A model generated the notes under the pieces. It did not search any database and was not told where the DNA came from. It saw only the letters and a program-made list of their open reading frames with translations. DNA of 64,000 bases from Kuschelorhynchus macadamiae (lineage: Eukaryota; Arthropoda; Insecta; Coleoptera; Curculionidae): positions 62,001-126,000 of the forward strand of contig JAUTXW010000351.1 in NCBI GenBank assembly GCA_030620095.1, given 5' to 3'. Numbering within the stretch: the first letter of the stretch is position 1; each line of letters begins with the position of its first letter. Below, one piece after another: positions 22,501-27,362 of the stretch. The translations under genes and the position numbers were made by a program.

Positions 22501-23486
22501 ATTGTATTCTGGGGTGGATTGAATTTACGTGAGTCAGACATTTTTCGAACTCTATATGACCATGTTGCCATATAATAAATGTCATCCACATAACGAATCC
22601 ATAATTTAGTCTTTAAACTTGCTTTCTCAAGAGCTTCTTTCTCGTGGTATATCATAAATAAATTTGCGACTACTGGTGAGGACCCCATTGGAGCACCATC
22701 TATCTGTTTATACATTTGCCCGTTGAATGAAATATAGGTATTTTTAAGACAAAGCTCCGAGAGCTGTATTATATGTCCCTGGAAATCCTCGGTCATAGCA
22801 ATGCTGTCCAATGCTTCGTCGATGGGAATACTGGGATACAGTGATTTAACATCCAGGCTTGCTATGATGTCTCGAATAAATCACTCCAATTATATTTCCC
22901 GAAAAAATATATAATGGGGTAAGATTCGGAGATCTAGCCGGCTAGTTTAGATATCCAAAGCGGGAAATGTCTTTTTGAAGAAACAATTCTCTTAGGACTT
23001 CCATTCCCCTTCTTCATTACTTCAGATTTCGGGGCCTCGAAGACGTAGATAAATTACAATTTAACTATACATATATATTACATTTATTATCACATTTTGG
23101 ATAAAATAAAAACACCAAATTAGTTTTAGTAATTTAAAGCTTTTAAGTATTTTTTATTTTCAGGATCTCAAGAACTCAGGCCTATGTTACATTCCAATAA
23201 CGAATCAGATAGTGAAACGGGATACCTGACTCCATTTACACCTATAAATAGTGTTTCAAATCCCAGTTATGAGCAGCTGCCCACGATCCAATCCGAAAAA
23301 CCCACCAAACCGCATAGCCAAGAAGTAAATGAGGGTGACACTGTCATTACTGTGCCTCAGTACAAAAACGTTGTAAATAATAATTTTAAAGATGGAGGCA
23401 ATGTAAAACTAGAATTAGGAACAAATAAGTCGAATGCACATTATGTAAATAGTGACGCTGATATGTGGAATTCTGTGGATGTTTGA
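2751..23486 (+). CDS. Pvr: Pvr-like receptor tyrosine kinase (PDGF/VEGF receptor family), 3' ten exons
   Basis: Join of 2751-2854, 3263-3413, 7368-7592, 7845-8013, 8112-8191, 13275-13558, 14266-14477, 15073-15178, 19601-19889 and 23164-23486. Every junction is GT-AG and the phases agree throughout, giving 646 residues and a TGA stop. Numbering from the first complete codon: transmembrane helix about 4-30; glycine loop GSGAFG 89-94; ATP-binding Lys116 in VAVK; kinase insert about 175-265; catalytic loop HGDLAARN with Asp301; DFG 319-321; activation loop with two Tyr; WMAIES; then a C-terminal tail of about 200 residues rich in Tyr motifs. In insects the Pvr receptor binds Pvf growth factors and acts at the plasma membrane in haemocyte survival, cell migration and growth. 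The Ig-like ectodomain exons, signal peptide and promoter are upstream of the window. The family call is strong; orthology to Drosophila Pvr is inferred from the split kinase and the HGD motif. Confidence 0.88.
2899..3227. mobile_element. Palindromic MITE-like element with internal 20-bp repeats
   Basis: The two ends are inverted copies over about 75 bp. The left end runs from TATTG through GGCACTTGACA to CTGTTCTAAACCCG; the right end is the mirror image (CGGGTCTAGAACAG ... TGTCAAGTGCC ... CAATA). Between them about five tandem copies of a 19-21-bp unit (core GTTTTCCTAAACAGAC) are followed by two or more copies in the opposite orientation, so the whole can fold into one long hairpin. No coding capacity. 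It lies in the intron between the transmembrane and juxtamembrane exons. The superfamily is unknown. Confidence 0.7.
3263..3413 (+). CDS. Pvr: Pvr exon: juxtamembrane segment
   Basis: Fifty codons plus one base, between the acceptor TTTTGTAG and the donor GTAATT. It encodes a basic start (ELRRQLKLLG) and ends LLPYNKKFEFPIEHLKI-G. The YxxxxEFP..xLKxG pattern is the standard class III/V receptor kinase lead-in to the glycine-rich loop, with the conserved juxtamembrane tyrosine in LLPY. It enters in phase 0 and leaves in phase 1. Confidence 0.88.
3414..5052. other. Intron sequence, no recognised feature
   Basis: First part of the intron between the juxtamembrane and glycine-loop exons. It is AT-rich, with a short (TA)n run near 3583-3597. 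I could assign neither a coding nor a structural feature to the rest. Confidence 0.5.
5053..5343. repeat. Foldback (palindromic) MITE with CCTGTATATTAT ends
   Basis: The left end CCTGTATATTATCTG is mirrored at the right by GCATATAATATACAGG. The arms, about 140 bp each, remain roughly 70% similar in inverted orientation, so both strands carry similar open frames of about 80-100 codons that mirror each other (LLxINxxxLIPLF). The open frames are a by-product of the palindrome, not two genes. The CCTGTA/TACAGG ends resemble those of the mariner-like elements elsewhere in the window. Confidence 0.6.
5500..6815. repeat. Dispersed repeat with reiterated internal units
   Basis: Units with shared wording (TTTTTTAACATTTCACTA, GCCGCCAT, TCCAAAATTT-like stretches, GCTATGCCGC, then short GACAGACAGACC runs and AAAACATGTTTTTC) recur several times here. 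Closely related stretches occur at 43990-44590, 45420-45720 and 54850-55000. No coding capacity. The right edge near 6750-6815 (TTTTTTCACGATTAAAATAC ... GGGAAGTAAA) matches, in inverted orientation, the start of the 45420 copy, so it is probably an element end. Confidence 0.5.
5754..6111. repeat. Inverted repeat with 73-84-bp arms
   Basis: The arm at 5754-5837 (from GAAACCCATATTATCAG to GGTTTTCGTTAAC) is matched in reverse complement by 6039-6111 (GTTAACGAGAACC ... CTGATAATATGGATTTC). A third, directly oriented partial copy lies at 5943-5992. A motif at 6141-6168 (CTGAGG ... GCGAAACGTC) just beyond the right arm resembles the hammerhead-like motif seen near Penelope-like elements here. Confidence 0.6.
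6816..7367. other. Intron sequence ending in splice acceptor, no other feature
   Basis: AT-rich intron tail leading to the acceptor ATTGTAG at 7361-7367. No element recognised. Confidence 0.5.
7368..7592 (+). CDS. Pvr: Pvr exon: kinase N-lobe (glycine loop, VAVK lysine, helix C)
   Basis: It starts in phase 1 and encodes GKQLGSGAFGVVMKAEA (ATP-binding glycine loop), then TTVAVKMVKK with the ATP-anchoring lysine. SELKIMVHLGKHINVVNLLG follows, with the helix C glutamate and the beta-4 region, then ACTKN. All N-lobe residues needed for catalysis are present. The donor is GTAAGTGA at 7593. The ASELKIMxHLGxHxNVVNLLGACTK string is typical of PDGF/VEGF-type receptor kinases. Confidence 0.92.
7845..8013 (+). 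CDS. Pvr: Pvr exon: hinge and start of kinase insert
   Basis: After the acceptor TTTCAG it encodes RELLVIVEFCRFGNLQNYL (beta-5, hinge and helix D). A hydrophilic insert follows, with FINQVDPVTGSIDYDIGAD and a Ser/Tyr-rich stretch. A long kinase insert at this place is the hallmark of the split kinase domain of PDGF/VEGF receptors. The donor is GTATGT at 8014; the exon enters in phase 1 and leaves in phase 2. Confidence 0.9.
8112..8191 (+). CDS. Pvr: Pvr exon: kinase insert
   Basis: A short 80-bp exon between the acceptor AAATTTTAG and the donor GTAAGT. It encodes GHSISRSHSAYDYRDRTHTM and NTQVTSI-G, a poorly conserved hydrophilic insert with two Tyr (AYDY). Its assignment rests on matching phases (2 in, 1 out), on both splice sites and on position; sequence conservation adds little. 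Confidence 0.78.
8250..8700 (+). pseudogene. DD41D-type mariner-like transposase fragment
   Basis: One frame reads YFQQDGAPPHFGVNVREFL and then WIGRKGLVEWPPRSPAKRLLF. This is the block between the second and third catalytic aspartates of a Tc1/mariner-superfamily transposase, with the usual SPDLTPLDFF ending corrupted. A later frame continues VYLAELQHRI. Frameshifts, no N-terminal half and no recognisable ends: it is a dead fragment in the intron after the kinase-insert exon. Confidence 0.8.
8701..9339. other. Intron sequence, no assigned feature
   Basis: AT-rich. It contains a TACAGGGTATTCCA motif near 8812 that resembles mariner-type ends elsewhere in the window, but no partner end was found. 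Confidence 0.45.
9340..9578 (-). pseudogene. LINE post-reverse-transcriptase fragment, right half of a split copy
   Basis: On the minus strand this encodes AGNLITAINTYVVPVLTYRF followed by KILKWTYTELEKLQRTTRL and HHPRSSTLRLSLPLL. That is the conserved region just after the reverse-transcriptase core of an insect LINE (canonical PVLTYSFGxxxWxxxELExLxR). It is continuous with the fragment at 12985-13155: removing the Transib element and one copy of CGCCG rejoins the frame at KLNAGNLITAIN. Confidence 0.82.
9579..9617 (+). repeat. Transib left terminal repeat, RSS-like
   Basis: It starts with the heptamer-like CACTATG; after 22 bp comes CCAAAAATA (positions 30-38), comparable to an RSS nonamer (ACAAAAACC). 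The mirror end at 12946-12984 has the same layout. Confidence 0.8.
9618..9929. other. Transib 3' untranslated region with C-rich tracts
   Basis: The 18-bp string AGTGTTTTACGTAGAAAT occurs at 9618 and again at 9752. Each copy is followed downstream by an ACAAAAATAT motif and a long run of C (9701-9735 and 9825-9835). This looks like an internal tandem duplication near the end of the element. Confidence 0.65.
9930..12020 (-). CDS. Transib transposase, RAG1-core-like
   Basis: Open frame of 696 codons. It cuts and joins DNA at the terminal repeats of the element, like the RAG1 catalytic core. Acidic catalytic candidates by comparison with RAG1 D600/D708/E962: Asp272 in SYGFDGSS, Asp377 in TLIDGK and Glu589 in EDAAESRNK. 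Zinc-site residues are also in order: C393/C396 (CPIC) and H563/H568 (HKVLVH). The stretch from HKVLVH to RNKYYRQDRLHHAR parallels RAG1 HKTLAH ... GNKLFRRFRKMNAR. N-terminal residues are basic; the C-terminus (after about 655) is acidic. The listed start is a GTG. The frame stays open upstream to a TTTTTTTTAG at about 12064, so a short 5' exon with the real ATG is likely. No internal stop. Confidence 0.9.
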   Translation of the reverse strand: MSEKNHNLKITALTKFILEKMQPFEDKKVYYKNFKQDFRNLSTHISTKWQRVGRDQNKFKKKFSSWLTNYTYFKKLPKTSGNLLTETLRGRPSLNFNEKSLRSQRRDALNLSRQHDHNSNLMIKAATVAAKQRGKRDLSLLLKEAAEDPSKPTNIINSLSLKKPVSYSPQEALAFILDNGFTKQQYLNIRMGNKERNSDVFPAYEKILKSKEECRPLTINVTETTASVSLKDLLSHTISRIVLLQQDVLFNLFTSTSQNCITTTMILSYGFDGSSSQSLYKQNFANFCGNDSSIFATTLIPRRLISNDNIVIWNNPTPQSVRFCRPIKIEFVKETKDHVLKEKQNLDVQIQNLDMFVFNVQNFVLKVKCHLCMTLIDGKTLATLTNTKSSQACPICGATPADFLKISDFKSVKFIPKPDSLQYGISPLHCWIRFLECILHIAYRIELKVWQVRGETNKQLVAQKKALVQKKFYENLGLHVDKPKQSYGSTNDGNTARRAFEKPDAFAEITGVSVELIIKFRTILIAMACQLPIDGNKFETHCFETGALFLKLYSWFPMPATIHKVLVHGKQILDNCLLPLGYLGEDAAESRNKYYRQDRLHHARKTDKISNLKDVFCRALDTSDPIISNISVHSRKSKLKSKKIPLGVIELLKPVETVDFQVLNLENFKDLNLEDFEDLLYLEELNTLELASELHT
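12021..12945. other. Transib 5' region
   Basis: Between the transposase frame and the right end. It holds the probable 5' exon or leader. A minus-strand ATG frame at 12094-12288 (MEGYWDSYWDRQ) is one candidate for the first exon, but I could not fix a donor site. Confidence 0.4.
12946..12984 (-). repeat. Transib right terminal repeat, RSS-like
   Basis: Read inward (minus strand) it starts CACTTTGGTCTAAG and has CCAAAAAGG at positions 30-38, the same spacing as the left end. About 22 bp separate the heptamer-like and nonamer-like parts. Confidence 0.8.
12985..13155 (-). pseudogene. LINE fragment, left half of the copy split by Transib
   Basis: The minus strand reads DNGEIVQAMNQGETYKYLGF, then QQAGLLQDKQVK and RVRALLKTKLNA. 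This GETYKYLGFQQxGxxxD block follows the YADD region of insect LINE reverse transcriptases. It breaks at CGCCG exactly where the Transib begins. The 5' edge near 13155 is probably a truncation. Confidence 0.82.
13275..13558 (+). CDS. Pvr: Pvr exon: catalytic loop and DFG
   Basis: It enters in phase 1 at the acceptor TTATTAG and leaves in phase 0 at the donor GTAAGTTC. It encodes the end of the insert, STRDLITWSFQVARGMEYLA (helix E) and KVLHGDLAARNILL (catalytic loop). KICDFGLAK follows, then the start of the activation loop with two Tyr (MYNDNNYKK). The catalytic Asp and Asn and the DFG Asp are intact. The usual HRD arginine is glycine (HGD), which I recall as a feature of insect Pvr receptors. 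Active kinase expected. Confidence 0.93.
13800..14222 (+). pseudogene. Jockey-like LINE reverse-transcriptase fragment
   Basis: Pieces in shifted frames read LTKIFEKCLKDSLVGFMSGN NLLSK and, later, NTVIGSMLLNVYIDYLCEQEIRGKI with a damaged (A)DDT core. This is the fingers-to-palm region of a non-LTR reverse transcriptase with an internal deletion. It sits in the 707-bp intron between the catalytic-loop and C-lobe exons. Confidence 0.72.
14266..14477 (+). CDS. Pvr: Pvr exon: activation-segment end and C-lobe
   Basis: After the acceptor ATTTCAG it encodes NPLPVKWMAIESI (P+1 loop, with the APE motif replaced by AIES). STQSDVWSFGIVLWEFFSL (helix F) and TPYPGMEADERLYYKLVEGY follow, then APREM. All are standard class III/V receptor kinase motifs. 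The donor GTACGT splits the Met codon (phase 2). Confidence 0.93.
14478..15072. other. Intron, no assigned feature
   Basis: A 595-bp AT-rich intron between C-lobe exons. No repeat or coding remnant recognised. It ends at the acceptor CATTTTAG. Confidence 0.6.
15073..15178 (+). CDS. Pvr: Pvr exon: end of kinase domain
   Basis: It completes the Met codon and encodes YKIMLDCWNTKPLARPSFTK then LAEVIGNHLEEGVRK. The CW...P..RPxF motif with its conserved Arg closes the tyrosine kinase fold. The donor GTATGT follows in phase 0. Confidence 0.93.
15630..16290 (+). pseudogene. Penelope-like element reverse-transcriptase fragment
   Basis: Shifted frames read DIIVSFDVKSLY, then a degraded GTLDEH..PWDLRYLL.. 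block. In fresher copies this reads FYEQIPGAAMGS. Later RKGNGTSGPLVYRKP and KQLVINSLDCRA follow. These are palm and post-palm motifs of Penelope-like reverse transcriptases, related to the copy at 38600-40020. Many frameshifts. It lies in the 4.4-kb intron after the kinase domain. Confidence 0.75.
16430..16635 (+). pseudogene. DD41D-type mariner-like transposase fragment
   Basis: It reads ENDLYFQQDDPTSHYVAPVW and RQGPIEWPPRSSELN, the region between the second and third catalytic Asp. It stops abruptly at 16635-16640, where the (TAA)n tail of a minus-strand LINE starts, so the LINE probably inserted into it. Confidence 0.75.
16640..18292 (-). pseudogene. Jockey/I-like LINE with (TAA)n tail, internally deleted
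   Basis: From the 5' side on the minus strand: a linker (ELKIIEDGEIVPDNV ... NCVPPCVNTSFLSA), then a deletion of the early RT. Next come QDGFTESRSTESAL, the palm (LFVNVSRAFDMVSHELLL, NKGVPQSSVLDPLLYLVYSN, ILYADDINIVI with the catalytic ADD), and a C-terminal block NIMYNACRLFNKLNNDIK ending VQEFIS stop. The 3' tail is a short TTATTATTATTATTATT run at about 16643-16660. Several frameshifts make it inactive. The tail repeat and truncated 5' end are typical of target-primed insertion. Confidence 0.82.
18293..18984. other. Intron sequence with element-end motifs
   Basis: Contains GGCCATCCTGT ... ACAGGATGGCC, an 11-bp palindrome with a 10-bp spacer at 18602-18633, and an ACAGGATGTCC motif at about 18889. 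Both resemble mariner-type termini. Nothing coding recognised. Confidence 0.4.
18985..19497. repeat. Large nested inverted repeat (about 145-bp inner arms)
   Basis: The inner arms, 19021-19165 and 19195-19339, are near-perfect reverse complements (from AGTAAATTTTAAAATATTTG to TTTGCAAAATAAAATA and back) around a loop of about 30 bp. An outer pair matches too: AGATTCGTACGTGGTAGAGT at 18986 against its inverse at 19476-19497. The RNA of the intron would form a long hairpin here. The hammerhead-like motif 19394-19440 lies between the inner and outer right arms. Confidence 0.7.
19394..19440 (+). ncRNA. Hammerhead-ribozyme-like motif, candidate
   Basis: CTGATGA (19394-19400) is followed by a short GAC/GTC stem, GAAA (19417-19420) and CGTTGG...GTCAAC, which can form a third stem. 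This is the core order of a hammerhead ribozyme, a motif reported in Penelope-like elements. Stem I is not convincing, so activity is doubtful. Confidence 0.35.
19521..19563. repeat. (TA)n microsatellite
   Basis: About 21 TA units just upstream of the acceptor of the next Pvr exon. Confidence 0.95.
19601..19889 (+). CDS. Pvr: Pvr exon: proximal C-terminal tail
   Basis: After the acceptor AATTTCAG it encodes HYVDLNDPYHQMNVEKSEPN, DYLGMLSPPSFDVLSTPAP, GYLYMGGRKIFSPR and NFPNGRRKEPSDG. Several Tyr stand in SH2-type docking contexts (YVDL, YLGM, YLYM). YLGM and YLYM fit the YxxM pattern for PI3-kinase p85, by known motif preference. Phase 0 in; the donor GTAAGTAG leaves phase 1. Confidence 0.9.
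19890..21510. other. Intron sequence, no confident feature
   Basis: First 1.6 kb of the last intron. Short open frames at 20664-21088 have no family resemblance. The GCGCCATCTATTGGAAGA string near 20229 is a common short insect repeat motif. Nothing else assigned. Confidence 0.45.
21511..22885 (-). pseudogene. Penelope-like element, RT plus GIY-YIG, 5'-truncated (copy 1)
   Basis: The minus strand reads RDIIASLDVKSLYPSIPIDE and then one 313-codon open frame. It holds QIDGAPMGSSPVVANLF, WIRYVDDIYYM (catalytic YVDD), FLDVLVTK, YTVYKPTHTDIYLK and KHNIQTIHKPQTTLGKLL. The C-terminal EVYSIPCQDYEKMYVWQANR is in the place of a GIY-YIG endonuclease (usual YVGQTNR). The glycine of the YIG motif is replaced, so endonuclease activity is doubtful. 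A 3' non-coding region with a C16 tract follows to about 21511. The 5' side is lost at 22885. It lies in the last Pvr intron, and 24624-25340 is a near-identical partial copy. Confidence 0.88.
23164..23486 (+). CDS. Pvr: Pvr last exon: distal C-terminal tail and stop
   Basis: After the acceptor TTTTCAG it encodes GSQELRPMLHSNNESDSETG, YLTPFTPINSVSNPSYEQL, VPQYKNVVNN and NAHYVNSDADMWNSVDV, then TGA. Tyr in SYEQL, QYKNV and HYVNS are likely phosphorylation sites; YKNV and YVNS fit the YxN pattern bound by Grb2/Drk-type SH2 domains. Ends the protein. Confidence 0.9.
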
Positions 23487-24623
23487 TAATTTCGTGTATA
23501 TATTGTATTATATCTCGAGCTTTTTTACATGTATATCTACACATTATTAGATTACTTGTAAATATGCCAAAAATATTAGGTCAGAGACAGAAAACGGCCA
23601 CTCCACACAAAGAGGATAGAAGTGTGGGCGGGTGCTATGAATGAATAGGGCGTTAATAATTATTTACCTAATTGTGCAGCAATTACATATATACATATTG
23701 CAGGAAGAAAATCGTACGAGCAGTAGAGTTAGACATTTTGCAGGAAAATTGTGGTCAAAGAGCCGGTAAAAAATAGTTTGTTTAAACTAAAACTCTATCA
23801 GTAAATCAAATTCAGATTTCTAGCATCCTTGACAACATCTGTATTGCACAGGGTGGTTTCCAAATGTTGACATGCCTTTTGCCTTTTATTTTTTTACAAA
23901 ACGGGTGTAAATACAAGACCTGAGAATTTTGACTTAGGATATCTGGCAGCAATACAACGAAAAATAAAAAAGCAACGAAAAGCTGTGAAAAATATATGTG
24001 TTTTTTTAATTGAACAGTGAACACTCTATATAATTTATGATGTTTAAAAAGACCTTTTCCTCCTGATTTCAAAAATATATAATATAATAACAATTGTTTT
24101 AACCGTTGTTGAAATACTAAGCCTTAAATAATGGCAAAAAATAATAATAAAAATCGAACTCGTCATGGCTAATGTTAAAAGAAACAGAATGAATATATTT
24201 TGTCACATAGAATTTATACGGGGGTAAAACAGACCCATTTAGTTTCTTTTAACAATATCCATGGGTATTTCGATTTTTATTATTGAATAAGTTTCGCAAC
24301 TTATTTATTTATTTATTGTAAATATAATTGGGGTTAATTTTTATAATTTCTAAATTATTTTTCTTTTTTTTATTTTGAGCACGTAATACATTTAAAGTTT
24401 TTTTTTTGTATATATGTATTATACCATTCAATAACAAATTTGAATTTTGGCGCTTAATAGCAATGAGATGTCTGCCCTATAAGCGACGTCACACACGCTT
24501 ATTGCGCTGTCGCCCTACAACCGTAGGAAGCGGTACGAACTCTCCAGTACTGAATGTTGAGAAGATCACATCGCGCCTTCCGTCAATTGGCATTTTTACG
24601 TTTTGCTAGTATTTTATTTAGTT
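23487..24623. other. Pvr 3' UTR and flank
   Basis: AT-rich sequence after the Pvr stop. An AATAAA hexamer at about 23962, within CGAAAAATAAAAAAGC, is a possible polyadenylation signal. Overlapping short frames are not convincing genes. A less AT-rich stretch (24460-24600) is unassigned. Confidence 0.4.
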
Positions 24624-25340
24624 CTTGTTTTCACAATGAGTGACGTTTCGCCAAAATCACATTTGGCATTTTCGAAGCTTTCTTTCTCGCGTCCGAATAG
24701 AAACTGAACTGTTGGTGACTGCGCTTGCATTTATACCCCCCCTCGGGGCCGAAGCTTATATCTGAGCGGCCGTTTGTTGTTATTTATGTGTTCGGGATGG
24801 TGGTGTTGTTGTTGCGCTAATTGCGCTTGATTTTTTGTGATTTTAGATTTGTTTGTCGATTATTGTCATTCATACTGTTGGTAGTTTTAATGATTCGTAC
24901 CAAATTAAATTGTTTTTCAATTTTCCAGGGCTTCTCGGGTTACTCTGGACTTATAATGTTCTATATTGGCAATCTCCCTAAACCCATCGAAAGGTGTGAA
25001 TGAAGCTGAGGTTGTTTGTTTGTTTCTGATGCTGAGTTTATGCTCTTCTTCTGTTGCTGATATTTGCCTGTTAGCTTGCTACACGTACATCTTTTCATAA
25101 TCCTGGCACGGAATGCTGTATACTTCGTGGTTTTCCAGTTTGTTTTTATCTTTTGGCTTTCCAAGTAGTTTACCTAAAGTTGTTTGTGACTTGTGTATTG
25201 TTTGTATATTGTGTTTCCTAAGAATTCTTCTGATTCTGTCTTTTGTGTCTTTTATATATGGCAACAATATTTGTTGCTTTCCCGGTTCATAATTTTTGTC
25301 GTTTGTTATTCGGGAACCCTGTGTATTAATAGATTGAGAA
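24624..25340 (-). pseudogene. Penelope-like element 3' fragment (copy 2)
   Basis: Nearly identical to 21511-22230, in the same orientation. It contains LLPYIKDTKDRIRRILRKHN, the KPKDKNKLENHEVYSIPCQD block with the same altered YVWQANR motif, and the same non-coding 3' region (with a shorter C tract). It breaks off at 25340 inside the coding region. With copy 1 it forms a direct repeat around the last Pvr exon. Confidence 0.88.
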
Positions 25341-25948
25341 TTTTCTTTTTTTATAAAAACGCTGATGCACGCTAGTTATGGCAGCAAGAAGAGGGGTACC
25401 CCTATAAAATCAAGACAATTACCTGAAGAAATGTGGTAAGTCGCTTTTTTTATAGCCATTTCATTGCTACGTTTTTTTTTGGATAAATATATGAATATTT
25501 TTTAAGATATTGACTAATTATTGACAGTAAAATCTTTCGCTAAAAGCAATAAAACCCCAAATGAATTCAATCCATTTTAACTCCCATCGAAGCTATATGC
25601 AAGTGAAAATACCTTAAGTGACTTTTTTTTTTAAATGGTCTTTTTTTTAAATTGGCCAATTATATTACTTTTTACCAATTTTTAAATCTGGGTATATCGA
25701 AAACGTAAATGTCATTATATAACATATTTTTGAAATCAGGCAGAAAGATGTCATTAAAAAAATTATATAATTTTCGCAGTTTTTCGATGCTTTTTTGTTT
25801 TTTGTCATTTACTAACAGATATATCACGTTAAAATCTACAATTTTGTAATAGTATTAAGTATTAATCAAAAAAGAGAAAATGCTATAGACGTCGAGACGA
25901 AAGTTTGGTACCCCACATACGTGAATTTAGGTCGCTATGTAGACGTCA
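25341..25948. other. No assigned feature
   Basis: AT-rich flank between the Penelope copy and the hAT insertion. No coding or structural signal recognised. Confidence 0.5.
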
Positions 25949-25956
25949 TTTTAAAA

Positions 25957-27354
25957 CAGTGGTGGCTCTTCCATAGGGTCATTTGGTCGATGACCCCCCA
26001 AAAATATTTCAGAAAATAAATTATTCGTTTGACCGTCCCTCCTAATAGTTTTGAACCTTCGAATCGTCTTGTTGCGTTCCTTAGGCATAATAAAATACGC
26101 TATACTAAGTTAGGCTGGGCAGAACGAATTGCCCTGATTATCTTAAAGCTTGACGAAAATACCACGAAGATTTCACAGCTACCTAGCGGCAGCCGAACGT
26201 GATAGCAAATGGAATATGAAATCGCGATTTGGGTCATCAGCTGATCTCTCATAGTTCAATCGATCGGTTGCGGCATCACGTCGGCATGTTGAAGTTGAAT
26301 TATTTAGAGGTCGCGCGGTCGATATTCTAACTCGATATTGTTTCGGACGTTTTTAATCGATGAAAATTGATATATATTCTGTTTTTTGTAATATATATTT
26401 TTTATTTTTATGATCCAAGTGTGAGTTGGAAATATACAGGAAATAAAATGTTGGTAGTGACTAGTGCAAAAAAATAAACAACTCAAAAGTGCTTACGAAC
26501 TTAATTTTGCTAAAATAACCAATTTCAAGGTGGTCTATGTTTGAGTTGTGAATGTAGGTGAAATAAAATATCGGTAGAGCAAAAAATTAAACAACTAAAT
26601 AGTGCTAACGAACTTAATTTGAGAAAATAACCGAATTCAAGGTAAGTAGTCACAATTTGTCAGAACTTAGTATACGACAAACTTGTAAAGACAAAAATAA
26701 AGAGGTTCATCGAAACTTTCGCAAAAGTATGTACGATTTAGCTAACTGTATATGTGGTTGTGAAGTCTCTAACTCATTTTACTGTTATGTTTGTTTGATA
26801 TTTTCGGACTCGTCGGACTCATTATGGTGCAAAACTGGTGTTAAAGACTTAAAATACAAAAAATAAAAAAACATGCGTTTTCTGCAGATCACATGAAATG
26901 TTCGGTGAACTATGTTACGGTCGGAAGTGTTGATATTCGCACTCAGCTAGACAGAGCTTATAGAAAATCCCTTAGATATTTTAATGAAAATGTTTCCAAA
27001 AATCGTTATATTTTGAACAAAATTATAGATTGCGTAAAATTTGATGAAACGGCTTTGTCAGAAAATCCAGGTTTTTTTGAGGGCTTATAAATTTTGTTGA
27101 GGAGTTGGGCCAAGATAGACTATCCGCTTTAGCAATGTTAAGTGTCGAGAAATCGTTTATAAAAGGAATGTGCGTGCAATTTTAACGAACGTGTCATTCA
27201 GTGTTTTTCCAATTCTAAAGAACGAAGAGTAGACTTAAACTTCAAGAGAATTTAGAGCTCAATTTAAAGACAAGATATTTATGTTTATTTTAAGTATGCC
27301 TATTTTTAAATTTGTTATTGGCCTACCAATATAATTCACTACGAGCCGCCACTG
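25957..27354 (+). mobile_element. Internally deleted hAT element with 8-bp target duplication
   Basis: Flanked by identical TTTTAAAA (25949-25956 and 27355-27362), the 8-bp duplication expected of hAT. The ends are CAGTGGTGGCTC (left) and, inverted, CAGTGGCGGCTCG (right). Inside, the plus strand encodes an N-terminal part (26650-27090: LWCKTGVKDLKYKK, DIRTQLDRAYRKSLRYFNEN, NRYILNKIIDCVKF, NPGFFEGL). This runs straight into the C-terminal dimerisation end (EELGQDRLSALAMLSVEKSF, then FNERVIQCF), so the catalytic middle has been deleted. It can only have moved with a transposase supplied in trans. Confidence 0.85.
26650..27230 (+). pseudogene. hAT transposase remnant, core deleted (TTF zinc-finger type)
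   Basis: Three short frames in shifted phases make up the N-terminal zinc-finger region, including CICGCEVSNSFYCYVC, and the C-terminal hATC end of a 52-kDa-repressor/ZMYM-like hAT transposase. The RNase-H-like catalytic residues are missing entirely. Confidence 0.75.
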
Positions 27355-27362
27355 TTTTAAAA

